NCBI RefSeq assembly: GCF_019904155.1
Contig: NZ_JAHCMB010000116.1
Location: 38,996 to 102,995, forward strand
Reading direction: 5' to 3'
Length of the DNA: 64,000 nt
Source: Paenibacillus sinensis
Lineage (GTDB): Bacteria > Bacillota > Bacilli > Paenibacillales > Paenibacillaceae
The notes under the pieces were generated by a model that saw only the letters and a program-made list of their open reading frames with translations, was not told where the DNA came from and ran no database searches. Below are positions 26,634 to 34,705 of this stretch, one piece after another. Made by a program: the position numbers and the translations under genes. Position 1 is the first letter of the stretch. Every line of letters begins with the position of its first letter.

Positions 26634-27917
26634 ATGCAGCAGCAAGATGGAGGCTTCGCCGACCAGAACTGGCTGCGATTCTTCATGTTCGCCATTTACG
26701 GGACTTGCGTGCTCGCGCTGTCCTATTTCCCGCTCTTTTACAGCCACCTCGGCTTCAGCAGCGCCCAGGTCGGAGTACTCTACTCCATCGGTCCGCTGAT
26801 CTCCATGCTGTCCAATCTCTTCTGGAGCATGTTAAGCGACCGGCTGGGAACCGTTCGCAAAATCATGTTCATTCTGCTGGCGGGCCAACTTGTTACCGCG
26901 CTGCTCCTCTCTCAGGCAACAGAATTTTCAACCGTTATGGTTATCCTATCCTGCTTTTATTTCTTCTATTACCCGGTCTATCCGCTTGCAGACACAATGG
27001 CCATCCAGACTGCGGAACGGCGGGGACGCAATTTCATTACCATTCGTCTGTTCGGCTCCCTTGGATACGCCTTCTTCGCGCTGTCGATGGGCTATTTGCT
27101 GCGTTCTCTCGGTATATCCTGGAGCATAACGCTGTGCACGATCATTATAGCCGTATCCCTGGGCATTGCTCTTCTGCTGCGAGATGCCGGTCGGAAACGC
27201 TCCCGAAAGACAGCTGATGAAGCTGACCGTACACCGGATGCTGCGAAGGGGCTGCGGGCTATTTTGCTAAGAAGAGAAGTTATCTGGTTCTTCGCATGCG
27301 TCTTTGTACTTGCGCTCAGCTACCGGATGAACGACGCCTTTCTGACGGTTAGCATGAAACACCTGGGAGCTGGGGAAGAACTGATCGGCTGGGCGCTGCT
27401 CGCCTCCGCCCTGTCCGAAATACCGGTGCTGTTTCTGCTTGGCAAGTACGGCGACAAATTCAAGGAAGTCCCTCTGCTCGTTGTGGCGTGCCTGATGTTC
27501 GGACTCAGATTTCTGTTGATGTCGTCCGCCCAGCAGCCTGTACTCGTTATTTTGATCCAGCTTATGCACAGCGTTACTTTCGGCATCTTCTATGTCACCT
27601 CCGTCCGCTACATTACACGCCTGATCCCGGATCATCTGCGTGCAACCGGGATGGCGGTCTATACCGTCATGTGGTCCAGCTTGTCCGGACTCTTAAGCGG
27701 AGCGTTCGGCGGGCTGATTTATCAGCATTGGGGAATGACCGTGTTCTACCGGACAGCCGCCCTGCTGGCGGTGGTCGCCGCCGCAGGATTTATGGCCCGG
27801 CGCTGGCTGGCAGGTTCATCAATCTTGACGGCCCGGGAACCAGTGCCCTTTGCCAAGCCGCTCCCTGATAGCCCCGAAGGAGGAGAAACTTCTCACCTGG
27901 GGAAAGTTACGCTATAA
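26634..27917 (+). CDS. MFS transporter (MFS_1-like / phenylpropionate-permease group)
   Basis: 427 residues from ATG 26634, six bases after GAAGGTG; the GTG three codons earlier overlaps the ribosome site. Twelve membrane helices with WSMLSDRLGTVRK in the first cytoplasmic loop and a central basic loop (GRKRSRKTADEADRT). The N-terminal FAIYGTCVLALSYFPLFYSH and RLFGSLGYAFFAL are typical of the MFS_1-like subgroup that includes HcaT and nucleoside permeases. Substrate unknown. It is followed 57 bases later by a nitroreductase. Confidence 0.87.
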   Translation: MQQQDGGFADQNWLRFFMFAIYGTCVLALSYFPLFYSHLGFSSAQVGVLYSIGPLISMLSNLFWSMLSDRLGTVRKIMFILLAGQLVTALLLSQATEFSTVMVILSCFYFFYYPVYPLADTMAIQTAERRGRNFITIRLFGSLGYAFFALSMGYLLRSLGISWSITLCTIIIAVSLGIALLLRDAGRKRSRKTADEADRTPDAAKGLRAILLRREVIWFFACVFVLALSYRMNDAFLTVSMKHLGAGEELIGWALLASALSEIPVLFLLGKYGDKFKEVPLLVVACLMFGLRFLLMSSAQQPVLVILIQLMHSVTFGIFYVTSVRYITRLIPDHLRATGMAVYTVMWSSLSGLLSGAFGGLIYQHWGMTVFYRTAALLAVVAAAGFMARRWLAGSSILTAREPVPFAKPLPDSPEGGETSHLGKVTL

Positions 27918-27974
27918 TAGTATTAAGCATCAGGTATTAGTACCTGGTTACAATATCGGAAGGAGCATCCGGTC

Positions 27975-28622
27975 ATGACCTTTGAAGAGTTCAAACAACT
28001 GGCCGTCTCGCGGCGCAGCATCCGTGATTTCAGCGACGACGATATTCGGCTGGAAGATGTCCGGGATATTATCGATTGCGCCCGCTACGCGCCCAGCGAT
28101 ACCAATTCACAGACCTGGGAGTTCATTGCGGTTCTGAACCGCGACAAGATTAAAGCCATTGAAGCCTTTACCTGGGAGCGGCTTCATGAAATCGCGGCCT
28201 CTTCGGAAGAACGCGGCCTTGCCCGGGAAGCGAAGCTGATGGTCAAGTCCTTCGGCCCCTATGCCACGGCGTTCGGCAGCGCACCGGCCCTGATCATCTG
28301 CCTGGCTACCCCTTATACATCCAAATTCCGCGAACGGATCTTCGATCCACTGGAATTCGGAAGTCCGGAAATTTGGGCAGAGGAAGGCATCAAGAGCAGC
28401 AGCCTTGCGATCCAGAATCTGATGCTCGCCGCCCATGCCAAGGGATTGGCTACTTGTCCAATGACAGGTCCCGTGCTTTTGGCCGAGTCCAACCTGCGGC
28501 ACTATCTCAGCATACCGGAGGATCGGCAGATCAATATGGCCGTAGCGCTCGGGCATCCTGCCGTTCATCCCAAATCCGTTGCCCGCAAAGAAATCGACGA
28601 CATCCTGACTGTGATTCAATAG
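27975..28622 (+). CDS. nitroreductase-family FMN oxidoreductase
   Basis: 215 residues. RRSIRDFSDDDI near the N-terminus binds FMN phosphate; ARYAPSDTNSQTWEFI and the C-terminal GHPAVHPKSVARKEIDDI complete the fold. NAD(P)H-dependent reduction of quinones, flavin or nitro compounds is the family activity. The start ATG follows AAGGAG. It ends at a very long perfect hairpin. Confidence 0.9.
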   Translation: MTFEEFKQLAVSRRSIRDFSDDDIRLEDVRDIIDCARYAPSDTNSQTWEFIAVLNRDKIKAIEAFTWERLHEIAASSEERGLAREAKLMVKSFGPYATAFGSAPALIICLATPYTSKFRERIFDPLEFGSPEIWAEEGIKSSSLAIQNLMLAAHAKGLATCPMTGPVLLAESNLRHYLSIPEDRQINMAVALGHPAVHPKSVARKEIDDILTVIQ

Positions 28623-28645
28623 ACAGGCGGTCTATGGGAGCAAGA

Positions 28646-28694
28646 CGTTTAAAGGCCCGGTTCTCTTCAATGAAGAGAACCGGGCCTTTAAACG
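28646..28694. terminator. 24-bp near-loopless perfect hairpin terminator
   Basis: CGTTTAAAGGCCCGGTTCTC at 28646 onward and its perfect complement ending at 28694 leave one unpaired central base (the actual RNA loop would open by a few pairs). Much longer than usual terminators in this window. Confidence 0.8.
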
Positions 28695-28707
28695 GTTCAA
28701 TAAATAG

Positions 28708-28736
28708 AAGACACAGTTCCTGAGGAACTGTGTCTT
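28708..28736. repeat. second perfect inverted repeat, 14-bp arms
   Basis: AAGACACAGTTCCT and AGGAACTGTGTCTT flank one base, 13 bases after the previous hairpin. No T tract on either side, so not an obvious terminator. Confidence 0.6.
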
Positions 28737-28823
28737 GAGCGTACGTTGCGAGATAACGCCTTGTTCAGAAGCCTATTCAATCAAGTATATTCAGAGCGAA
28801 GGTATTACCCCTTCGGCTTTGGC

Positions 28824-29021
28824 TTACAGTTTGATTACGTTAGCTGCCTGCGGTCCGCGATTGCCTTCCGTGATTTCGAACTCAACGGATTGGCCTTCTT
28901 CCAAAGTCTTGAAGCCGTCTCCCTGGATTGCGGAAAAATGTACGAATACGTCTTCGCCGCCTTCTACTTGGATGAAGCCGTAGCCTTTTTCTGCGTTAAA
29001 CCATTTAACTGTACCTTTCAA
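28824..29021 (-). CDS. cold shock protein (CspA/CspB family)
   Basis: 65-residue single OB-fold RNA chaperone. RNP1 is KGYGFIQV and RNP2 is VFVHFSAI; the N-terminus [15 protein letters not shown] is canonical. The start is TTG, eight bases after AGGAGG. Own promoter at 29067-29095 and a leader of about 40 bases with a 14-base palindrome. Confidence 0.96.
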   Translation of the reverse strand: MKGTVKWFNAEKGYGFIQVEGGEDVFVHFSAIQGDGFKTLEEGQSVEFEITEGNRGPQAANVIKL

Positions 29022-29043
29022 GTGAACAACCTCCTAAAAATGC

Positions 29044-29095
29044 CGCCATATATGGCGAATATCTACATTATACTTCAAGCTAACAGGTAAAGCAA
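29044..29095 (-). promoter_or_regulatory. csp promoter and leader palindrome
   Basis: Minus strand TTGCTT, 17 bases, TATAAT (29067-29095). Downstream, within the transcribed leader, CGCCATATATGGCG (29044-29057) is a perfect 14-base palindrome placed just before the ribosome site, able to form a hairpin that could sense temperature or bind a protein. Confidence 0.6.
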
Positions 29096-29190
29096 TCCAT
29101 CGGCGGTATACGCGGTGAATTTATTTGCTTTTCCCTTCTCGGGTGCGTTATCATTTACCCAAAACCAAATATCGCCAGGGTGGGACTACT

Positions 29191-29424
29191 ATGATCAAAA
29201 AACACGAAATCTACAAAACGGACAAATGGAATATGATGACGGTGGAAGTCCAGGGACGTTATATCATCCTCCGGGAAATTTCGGACCAATGGGGCGAAGA
29301 AACGCATACCTTCATGAGCCGGCCGGCGATGATGCAATGGGTGCACAATAGGTTCAACAAAGAATCCTATAAAGATAATGAAGAAGAATACATTCGCATT
29401 ATAGCGGCATTCAAGCAGGTGTAG
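29191..29424 (+). CDS. small conserved-looking soluble protein, 77 aa
   Basis: Reads MIKKHEIYKTDKWNMMTVEV, then GRYIILREISDQWGEE and MSRPAMMQWVHNRF. No family recognised; mixed alpha/beta with an acidic C-terminus. ATG 29191 follows GGTGGGA and is preferred over the longer in-frame start at 29125. The next gene starts two bases after its stop, so the pair is translationally coupled. Confidence 0.7.
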   Translation: MIKKHEIYKTDKWNMMTVEVQGRYIILREISDQWGEETHTFMSRPAMMQWVHNRFNKESYKDNEEEYIRIIAAFKQV

Positions 29425-29426
29425 GA

Positions 29427-29600
29427 ATGAACAACGAAAGTCTTGTCATTTATATCGTCGCCGTTCTCTGTCTAGGAGCCGTGCTCATTTTGACCAAAGA
29501 CCGTCTTGATCCCAAATGGAGACGGGTTTTGGCACTTATATCTGTCATCCTGATTGCGCTGGCTTTCGTCTTTGTCATCGTCGCCTTTCTGGCGGGTTGA
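29427..29600 (+). CDS. small membrane protein, 57 aa, two helices
   Basis: MNNESLVIYIVAVLCLGAVL begins the first helix; a cytoplasmic TKDRLDPKWRR loop follows, then the second helix LALISVILIALAFVFVIVAF. The 2-base gap to the preceding stop, and GTAGGA there, indicate coupled translation. No known family. A holin-like topology is possible, but two-helix small proteins are common and nothing else supports a lytic role. Confidence 0.65.
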   Translation: MNNESLVIYIVAVLCLGAVLILTKDRLDPKWRRVLALISVILIALAFVFVIVAFLAG

Positions 29601-29830
29601 TCCCGCAAGCGGCCGGGCAATGGCAAGGATCTCTTATACCGATTCATAACCAGCGGACTGCAAGGGGATACTAGGAGGACCTATAGAAACAGGAGGCCGC
29701 CAGCATGCCCTTCGCCGCCAAATCTTGCGCCATTCTGCTTGCGATCTCGCTGCTGCCGGGAAGTATCTCCCCTGCCGCCGCCAGACCGCAGTCATCGCAG
29801 AACTCATCCCACCATTTAAGGAGGATTCCC

Positions 29831-31621
29831 ATGGAACAATTATTGAAGAGAAGTGAAGTGCCCGCAGAGAACCGCTGGAAGCTGGAAGATATGTTCGCGA
29901 ACCAGCAGGAATGGGACCGGACCTATGATGAAACCAAGAAGCTGATCGAGGAAGCCTCCAAATTCCAGGGCAAGCTGACAGATGCCGCCGCCCTGAAGGA
30001 ATGCTTCGAACTGGACGACGATTTGTCTCTCAAGACCGAACGCCTCTATGTATATGCGCATATGCGTCAGGACGAGGATACTGCCGATCCCGTCTATCAG
30101 GCACTGTCCCAGAAAGCGAAGAAACTCAGCGTCGATGCGGGCGAAGCTCTCTCCTATGTAACGCCGGAAATTTTGGCGCTGCCGAACGAGAAGCTTGATG
30201 AGTTCATTGCGGACCAGGCTCTATCGGATTACATCTTCACCCTGACCGAAATGAAGCGGCAGAAGGCACATATCCTGTCCAAAGCCGAAGAAGCGCTGCT
30301 CGCGCAAGTCGGCACGCTGTCTCAGGCGCCGCAGAATATTTTTGGCATGCTGAACAACGCCGATCTCAAGTTCCCCAAAATTAAGGACGAGAACGGCAAG
30401 GAAGTGGAGCTGACCCATGGCAGCTACATCAAATTCCTGGAGAGTCCGGACCGCGAAGTACGCCGCAGCGCATTCAAAGCGGTATACGACACTTATGCCA
30501 AGCAGAAGAACACCATCGCCGCGACGCTCAGCGCGAACGTCAACAAGAACGTCTTCTACTCGCGGGTGCGCAAGTACCCGTCCGTTCTGGAAATGTCCCT
30601 GTTCGGCGACAATATCTCCAAAGAGGTGTACACGAACCTCATCGACACGATTCATGAGAGCCTGCCGCTGATGCACCGCTACATGAAGCTGCGCCAGAAG
30701 CTCCTCGGCGTCGACGAGCTGCATATGTACGATCTGTTCGCTCCGCTGGTGGATGAATACAAGCTGGACATTTCTTTTGAAGAAGCCAAGAAAATCACGA
30801 AGGAAGGCCTGAAGCCGCTTGGCGAGGACTATCTCAAGACGCTCCAGGAAGGCTATGACAACGGCTGGATCGATGTCTATGAGAACGAGAATAAGCGAAC
30901 CGGCGCGTACAGCTGGGGAGCCTACGGCACGCACCCGTACGTGCTGCTCAACCATAACGACAACCTGAACAGCATGTTCACGCTGGCGCATGAAATGGGT
31001 CACGCGCTTCATTCCTACTATTCGGACACTACGCTGAAATACCGCGATGCGCAGTATACGATCTTCCTGGCAGAGGTGGCCTCGACTACGAACGAAGCGC
31101 TGCTGATGCACTATCTGCTGGAGAAATCGACCGACAAGAAGGAGAAAATGTACCTGCTCACCTACTATGCCGATCAATTCCGCACAACGGTGTTCCGTCA
31201 GACGATGTTCGCCGAGTTCGAGAAAATCGTGCATGAACGCGCCGAGAAGGGCGAATCGCTTACACCGCAGGATCTGTCGGACATCTATTACAAGCTGAAC
31301 GAGAAATACTACGGCAAGGACATGGTCGTGGATAAAGATATCGAAATGGAATGGGCCCGCATCCCTCATTTCTACAACAGCTTCTATGTCTACAAATATG
31401 CGACAGGCTTCTCGGCGGCCACCAGCTTCTCCAAGCAAATCCTGGAGGAAGGCAAGCCGGCGGTTGACCGCTACCTGGGCTTCCTGAAGAGCGGCGGCAG
31501 CGACTATTCGATCAATATTCTGAAAAAAGCGGGTGTCGACATGTCGTCACCGGAGCCGATCCGCGAAGCGATGAGCGTCTTCGAGAATGTGATCGAGCAG
31601 ATGGAAGAACTGACCAAGTAA
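29831..31621 (+). CDS. pepF: oligoendopeptidase F (M3B)
   Basis: Zinc peptidase cutting short peptides. 596 residues from ATG 29831 (AAGGAGG before it), the normal PepF length. The zinc motif LAHEMGHALHS lies at about residue 388, with the downstream FLAEVASTTNEALL glutamate; DEYKLDISFEEAKK and WARIPHFYNSFYVYKYATG are PepF signatures. An alternative in-frame ATG at 29705 has an equally good AGGAGG site eight bases before it. It would add 42 residues beginning MPFAAKSCAILLAISLLPGS and ending in an AAA-R cleavage-like site, so an exported form is possible. Confidence 0.95.
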   Translation: MEQLLKRSEVPAENRWKLEDMFANQQEWDRTYDETKKLIEEASKFQGKLTDAAALKECFELDDDLSLKTERLYVYAHMRQDEDTADPVYQALSQKAKKLSVDAGEALSYVTPEILALPNEKLDEFIADQALSDYIFTLTEMKRQKAHILSKAEEALLAQVGTLSQAPQNIFGMLNNADLKFPKIKDENGKEVELTHGSYIKFLESPDREVRRSAFKAVYDTYAKQKNTIAATLSANVNKNVFYSRVRKYPSVLEMSLFGDNISKEVYTNLIDTIHESLPLMHRYMKLRQKLLGVDELHMYDLFAPLVDEYKLDISFEEAKKITKEGLKPLGEDYLKTLQEGYDNGWIDVYENENKRTGAYSWGAYGTHPYVLLNHNDNLNSMFTLAHEMGHALHSYYSDTTLKYRDAQYTIFLAEVASTTNEALLMHYLLEKSTDKKEKMYLLTYYADQFRTTVFRQTMFAEFEKIVHERAEKGESLTPQDLSDIYYKLNEKYYGKDMVVDKDIEMEWARIPHFYNSFYVYKYATGFSAATSFSKQILEEGKPAVDRYLGFLKSGGSDYSINILKKAGVDMSSPEPIREAMSVFENVIEQMEELTK

Positions 31622-31668
31622 TACTGACATCCGGCCGGGTTCGCCCGGACCGGCCGTCATGGCCGCGT

Positions 31669-31697
31669 CCCTTACCCCAATTTGGGGTAAGGGTTTT
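31669..31697 (+). terminator. terminator of pepF
   Basis: CCCTTACCCCA pairs with TGGGGTAAGGG, then TTTT. Confidence 0.85.
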
Positions 31698-31756
31698 AAG
31701 AATGGGCTTTTTCCGTGATTACATCTGCGTGAATACAGCCCTGAAGGAGGCAGTTT

Positions 31757-32098
31757 ATGAGAAATCAATGGTCCATTATATTAGGTCTGCTCTTTGCCCT
31801 GCTGGTCGCCCTCTTCGCCGTGATCAATGTCGATCCCGTGCAGGTCAATTTCGGGTTCAGCCTGATCTCGATCCCGCTGATTCTGGTTATCCTCGGCTGC
31901 GCGCTGATCGGTGCCATTATCGCCGGTTTCTATGGAATCTTCCGGGGGTACAAGCAGCAGCGAAGAATTAAGGCTCTCACTGCCGAGTTGACGGAAGCTC
32001 AGGGAAGACTCGCCGTATTGGAGACGGCACAACCCGTCCCGTCCGAGATGCCGTCCGCCGACGGATTCGCTACGGACCCCAAGACCACTTACAATTGA
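31757..32098 (+). CDS. LapA-domain (DUF1049) membrane protein
   Basis: 113 residues with two membrane helices (about 7-23 and 38-60), joined by NVDPVQVNFGFSLIS, the DUF1049 signature, and a cytoplasmic coiled coil (QQRRIKALTAELTEAQGRLA). Relatives in Gram-negatives assist LPS assembly; in Firmicutes the role is unknown. Start ATG after GAAGGAGG. The M42 peptidase follows on the same strand. Confidence 0.87.
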   Translation: MRNQWSIILGLLFALLVALFAVINVDPVQVNFGFSLISIPLILVILGCALIGAIIAGFYGIFRGYKQQRRIKALTAELTEAQGRLAVLETAQPVPSEMPSADGFATDPKTTYN

Positions 32099-32142
32099 AG
32101 CAGATATGATTACATCCCAGAATCAGATTGGAGGCTGTTTGT

Positions 32143-33195
32143 GTGCCTGTGCTAACCATTCAACCCAATGAAACCTATATACTTTCGATTCTCAAGAAGC
32201 TGCTGGAAACGCCAAGCCCGACCGGCTACACCCACACCATCCTGAAGCTCCTGGCTGAAGAAGCGGCTGCGCTTGGTGTCGCCCTGTCCTGGAATGAAAA
32301 AGGCGGCCTGATCCTCAGTGTGGGCGGGCTCGACCCGTCCCGGACCATCGGACTGAGCGCCCATGTCGATACGCTGGGAGCAATGGTTCGTTCAATTCGC
32401 ACGGACGGCACGCTCCGCCTGACCTCGGTTGGCGGATTCACGATGTACAGCATCGAGAATGAGTACTGTCAGATTCACACCCGAAGCGGGCTGACCTACA
32501 CGGGAACCATCCTTTCCACTCGTCCTTCCGCTCATGCATACCCTGCCGAAGCCCGGGACATCAAGCGTGCGGAAGAGAACATGATGGTCCGCATCGACGA
32601 AATCGTTAACAGCAAGGACGATGTGCTGAAGCTCGGCATCGGGCACGGCGATTTCGTATCGTTCGAGGCGCGGCCGGTGTTTACACCGAGCGGGTTCATC
32701 AAATCACGCCATCTCGACGACAAGGCCAGCGTAGCAGCCCTGTTCGGTCTGCTGGAGAGCATCAAGCGTGAAGGCTGGAAACCGCTGCATAATCTGAAGC
32801 TGCTCATCTCGAATTACGAGGAAGTCGGGCACGGCGCTTCCTGGATACCCGGCGAGATCAGCGAGCTGATCGCTGTCGATATGGGTGTTCTGGGCGATGA
32901 CCTGAACTGCAAGGAAACAGATGTCTCGATCTGCGCCAAGGATTCCTCGGGGCCGTACGATTACATCATGACCGGCAAGCTCATCGACCTGGCTCACGGT
33001 CTCGGCATCGCCCATGCGGTAGACATTTATCCGCATTATGGATCGGACGCTTCCGCCGCCCTCCGTGGCGGAGCGAATATCCGGGCCGCACTGATCGGCC
33101 CGGGGGTCCACGCGTCCCACTCCATGGAGCGTACACATAAGCAGGCCGTGCTTAATACGGCCAAGCTGCTCGCCGCCTACGTGGGAGCGAACTAA
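32143..33195 (+). CDS. M42-family metallo-aminopeptidase
   Basis: 350 residues from GTG 32143, eight bases after GGAGG. Metal ligands and base: His in LSAHVDTLGAMV, Asp in SRHLDDKASV, Glu-Glu in SNYEEVGHGAS, Asp in IAVDMG, and His in GVHASHSMERTH. The family forms tetrahedral dodecamers that degrade peptides; glutamyl-aminopeptidase or endoglucanase M names are often attached by similarity. It sits just downstream of the LapA-like gene and ends at its own terminator. Confidence 0.92.
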   Translation: MPVLTIQPNETYILSILKKLLETPSPTGYTHTILKLLAEEAAALGVALSWNEKGGLILSVGGLDPSRTIGLSAHVDTLGAMVRSIRTDGTLRLTSVGGFTMYSIENEYCQIHTRSGLTYTGTILSTRPSAHAYPAEARDIKRAEENMMVRIDEIVNSKDDVLKLGIGHGDFVSFEARPVFTPSGFIKSRHLDDKASVAALFGLLESIKREGWKPLHNLKLLISNYEEVGHGASWIPGEISELIAVDMGVLGDDLNCKETDVSICAKDSSGPYDYIMTGKLIDLAHGLGIAHAVDIYPHYGSDASAALRGGANIRAALIGPGVHASHSMERTHKQAVLNTAKLLAAYVGAN

Positions 33196-33209
33196 GACAT
33201 GCCATACAG

Positions 33210-33240
33210 CCCGGCCTGCCGAAAGCGGCCGGGTTCTCTT
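33210..33240 (+). terminator. terminator of the M42 gene
   Basis: CCCGGCC pairs with GGCCGGG, then TTCTCTTTTT. Confidence 0.8.
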
Positions 33241-33287
33241 TTTCGGATGCAAAATATTAGGAAAATGCTTCGGTTAGGGGGGTACAA

Positions 33288-34049
33288 TTGGACACACAGT
33301 ATTATTTAAATCGTGCCGTAGAGTTGTTTAAAGAGGAAATGGGCAGTAATTTGGTTGGTGTTTATCTACACGGTTCTCTGGCAATGGGATGCTTCAACCC
33401 CAATCAAAGTGATATCGACCTATTGATTGTTGCTCAGGAGAAGCTATCAACTGAAAATTGTAAGCGTATTGCAAAAAAACTTCTAGCACTCCACGAAAGC
33501 TTGCCCAATGAACGTGGAATTGAGTTAAGCATTATTCTGGAATCCTACTTAAAAGACTTTCTTTACCCGACACCATTTGAGTTTCACTACTCTGACTACC
33601 ATCGAGAGAAATATCAAACCGATGAGAATTACATCTGCGGAGGATTTGAAGACCCGGACTTAGCAGCTCATATTGTTGTTGCCTATCATCGAGGGATTGA
33701 GTTATACGGCAAAGCAATTCGAGAGGTTTTTTATCCAATTGATCAGCAGTATTATGTTAAGTCAATCTTTTCAGATATAGAGAGTGCGTCAACAGATATC
33801 ATCGAATCGCCTGTGTATTTCACACTGAATCTTTGCCGAGTGCTGTACTTTCTTAAAGAAGGGGTTGTGTCTTCTAAAAAAGAAGGTGGAGAGTGGGGGA
33901 TATGTGTATTGCCCTCAGAGTATCGTCAAGATATCCAACGCTGTCTTAATGAATACTGTGGAACCGCAGATAATTCCGAATTTGATATTGAAAAGTTAAA
34001 AGTCTTTGCCAGCTACATGATAAGTGAAATTAAACAATCCATCGAATAA
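33288..34049 (+). CDS. AadA/ANT-like nucleotidyltransferase (DUF4111)
   Basis: 253 residues. GVYLHGSLAMGCFNPNQSDI followed by DLL is the aminoglycoside-adenylyltransferase catalytic motif (Gly-Ser and the Asp-x-Asp pair), and the C-terminal helical domain with CRVLYFLKEG and EWGICVLP matches DUF4111. It probably transfers a nucleotide to a small molecule; drug resistance is possible but unproven. The gene is visibly AT-rich compared with all neighbours and has different codon usage, which suggests recent acquisition. Start TTG after GGGGGG. Single gene with its own terminator. Confidence 0.82.
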   Translation: MDTQYYLNRAVELFKEEMGSNLVGVYLHGSLAMGCFNPNQSDIDLLIVAQEKLSTENCKRIAKKLLALHESLPNERGIELSIILESYLKDFLYPTPFEFHYSDYHREKYQTDENYICGGFEDPDLAAHIVVAYHRGIELYGKAIREVFYPIDQQYYVKSIFSDIESASTDIIESPVYFTLNLCRVLYFLKEGVVSSKKEGGEWGICVLPSEYRQDIQRCLNEYCGTADNSEFDIEKLKVFASYMISEIKQSIE

Positions 34050-34054
34050 AAATC

Positions 34055-34095
34055 AAACGGCACTTCAGATATAAAATTCTGAAATGCCGTTTTTC
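34055..34095. terminator. terminator between the ANT-like and DinB-like genes
   Basis: AAACGGCA..TTCAGA pairs with TCTGAA..TGCCGTTT with a few mismatches, then TTT; convergent genes share it. Confidence 0.8.
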
Positions 34096-34105
34096 ATAAA
34101 TCTCT

Positions 34106-34567
34106 CTAATCCCACCGATCACCGGGAAAAATCTGCTCCAAATGATGCTTCAGATGGTCCACATAGTCCCCGATCAGCCATTCAAGACTAACCTCGGTCC
34201 CGTCAGGAAGACGGCATAGCTGCGGCAGCACCGATTCGGGCAGGCCGGACACCACGCGCAGAACCGATTGATTGAGGCTGACCCACAACGCCAGAACCTC
34301 TTCGGCAGACGCTTCGTTATACCGCCCGGCTTCCACCCAAACATTCTGGTTGTATGGAGCAATAATCAGCGGCCCGGACTGGCCCTGAATCGATACGAAG
34401 CGATTGAGATTGTTCATGGCAGAATCGCACAGATGCCCCAATACTTGAAGACGCGACCATTTGCCCTCGGCGCGGGGCTTCTTCACTTCCTCATCGCCAA
34501 ACTGCCGAAATCTTCGCGGGACTTCATGCAGCAGATTTTTCAGATCGGATTCCGCTTGCAATGTCAT
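34106..34567 (-). CDS. DinB-family four-helix protein
   Basis: 153 residues. LQVLGHLCDSAMNNLNRF and DYVDHLKHHLEQIFPG supply the histidine triad of the DinB/YfiT metal-binding fold (not related to polymerase DinB). Such proteins are thiol-dependent transferases or of unknown function. The start is ATG; neighbours give no clue. Confidence 0.87.
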   Translation of the reverse strand: MTLQAESDLKNLLHEVPRRFRQFGDEEVKKPRAEGKWSRLQVLGHLCDSAMNNLNRFVSIQGQSGPLIIAPYNQNVWVEAGRYNEASAEEVLALWVSLNQSVLRVVSGLPESVLPQLCRLPDGTEVSLEWLIGDYVDHLKHHLEQIFPGDRWD

Positions 34568-34627
34568 AACATTGGCTCATTCCCTTCTCTTCCCGTAACT
34601 TCAACTCTAAGTATTCCGGTTATATAC

Positions 34628-34663
34628 AAAGGGCATCCGGCTCTTGGCGAGCCGAATGCCTTT
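34628..34663 (-). terminator. terminator of the patB-like gene
   Basis: Minus strand AAAGGCATTCGGCTC pairs with GAGCCGGATGCCCTTT, then GTATAT. It ends the long minus-strand run from 39 kb. Confidence 0.7.
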
Positions 34664-34705
34664 CGATAACCGCAGCCGAAACCCGGCTGGGGATTTCCCT
34701 TATCC

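Noticed and set aside
29427..29600. Holin or toxin identity for the two-helix small protein
   Set aside because: Only topology fits; no lysis or toxin partner, so left as unknown membrane protein.
30221..31438. 405-residue minus-strand frame opposite pepF
   Set aside because: Mirror frame of a clear peptidase gene, no start signals, no recognisable domain.
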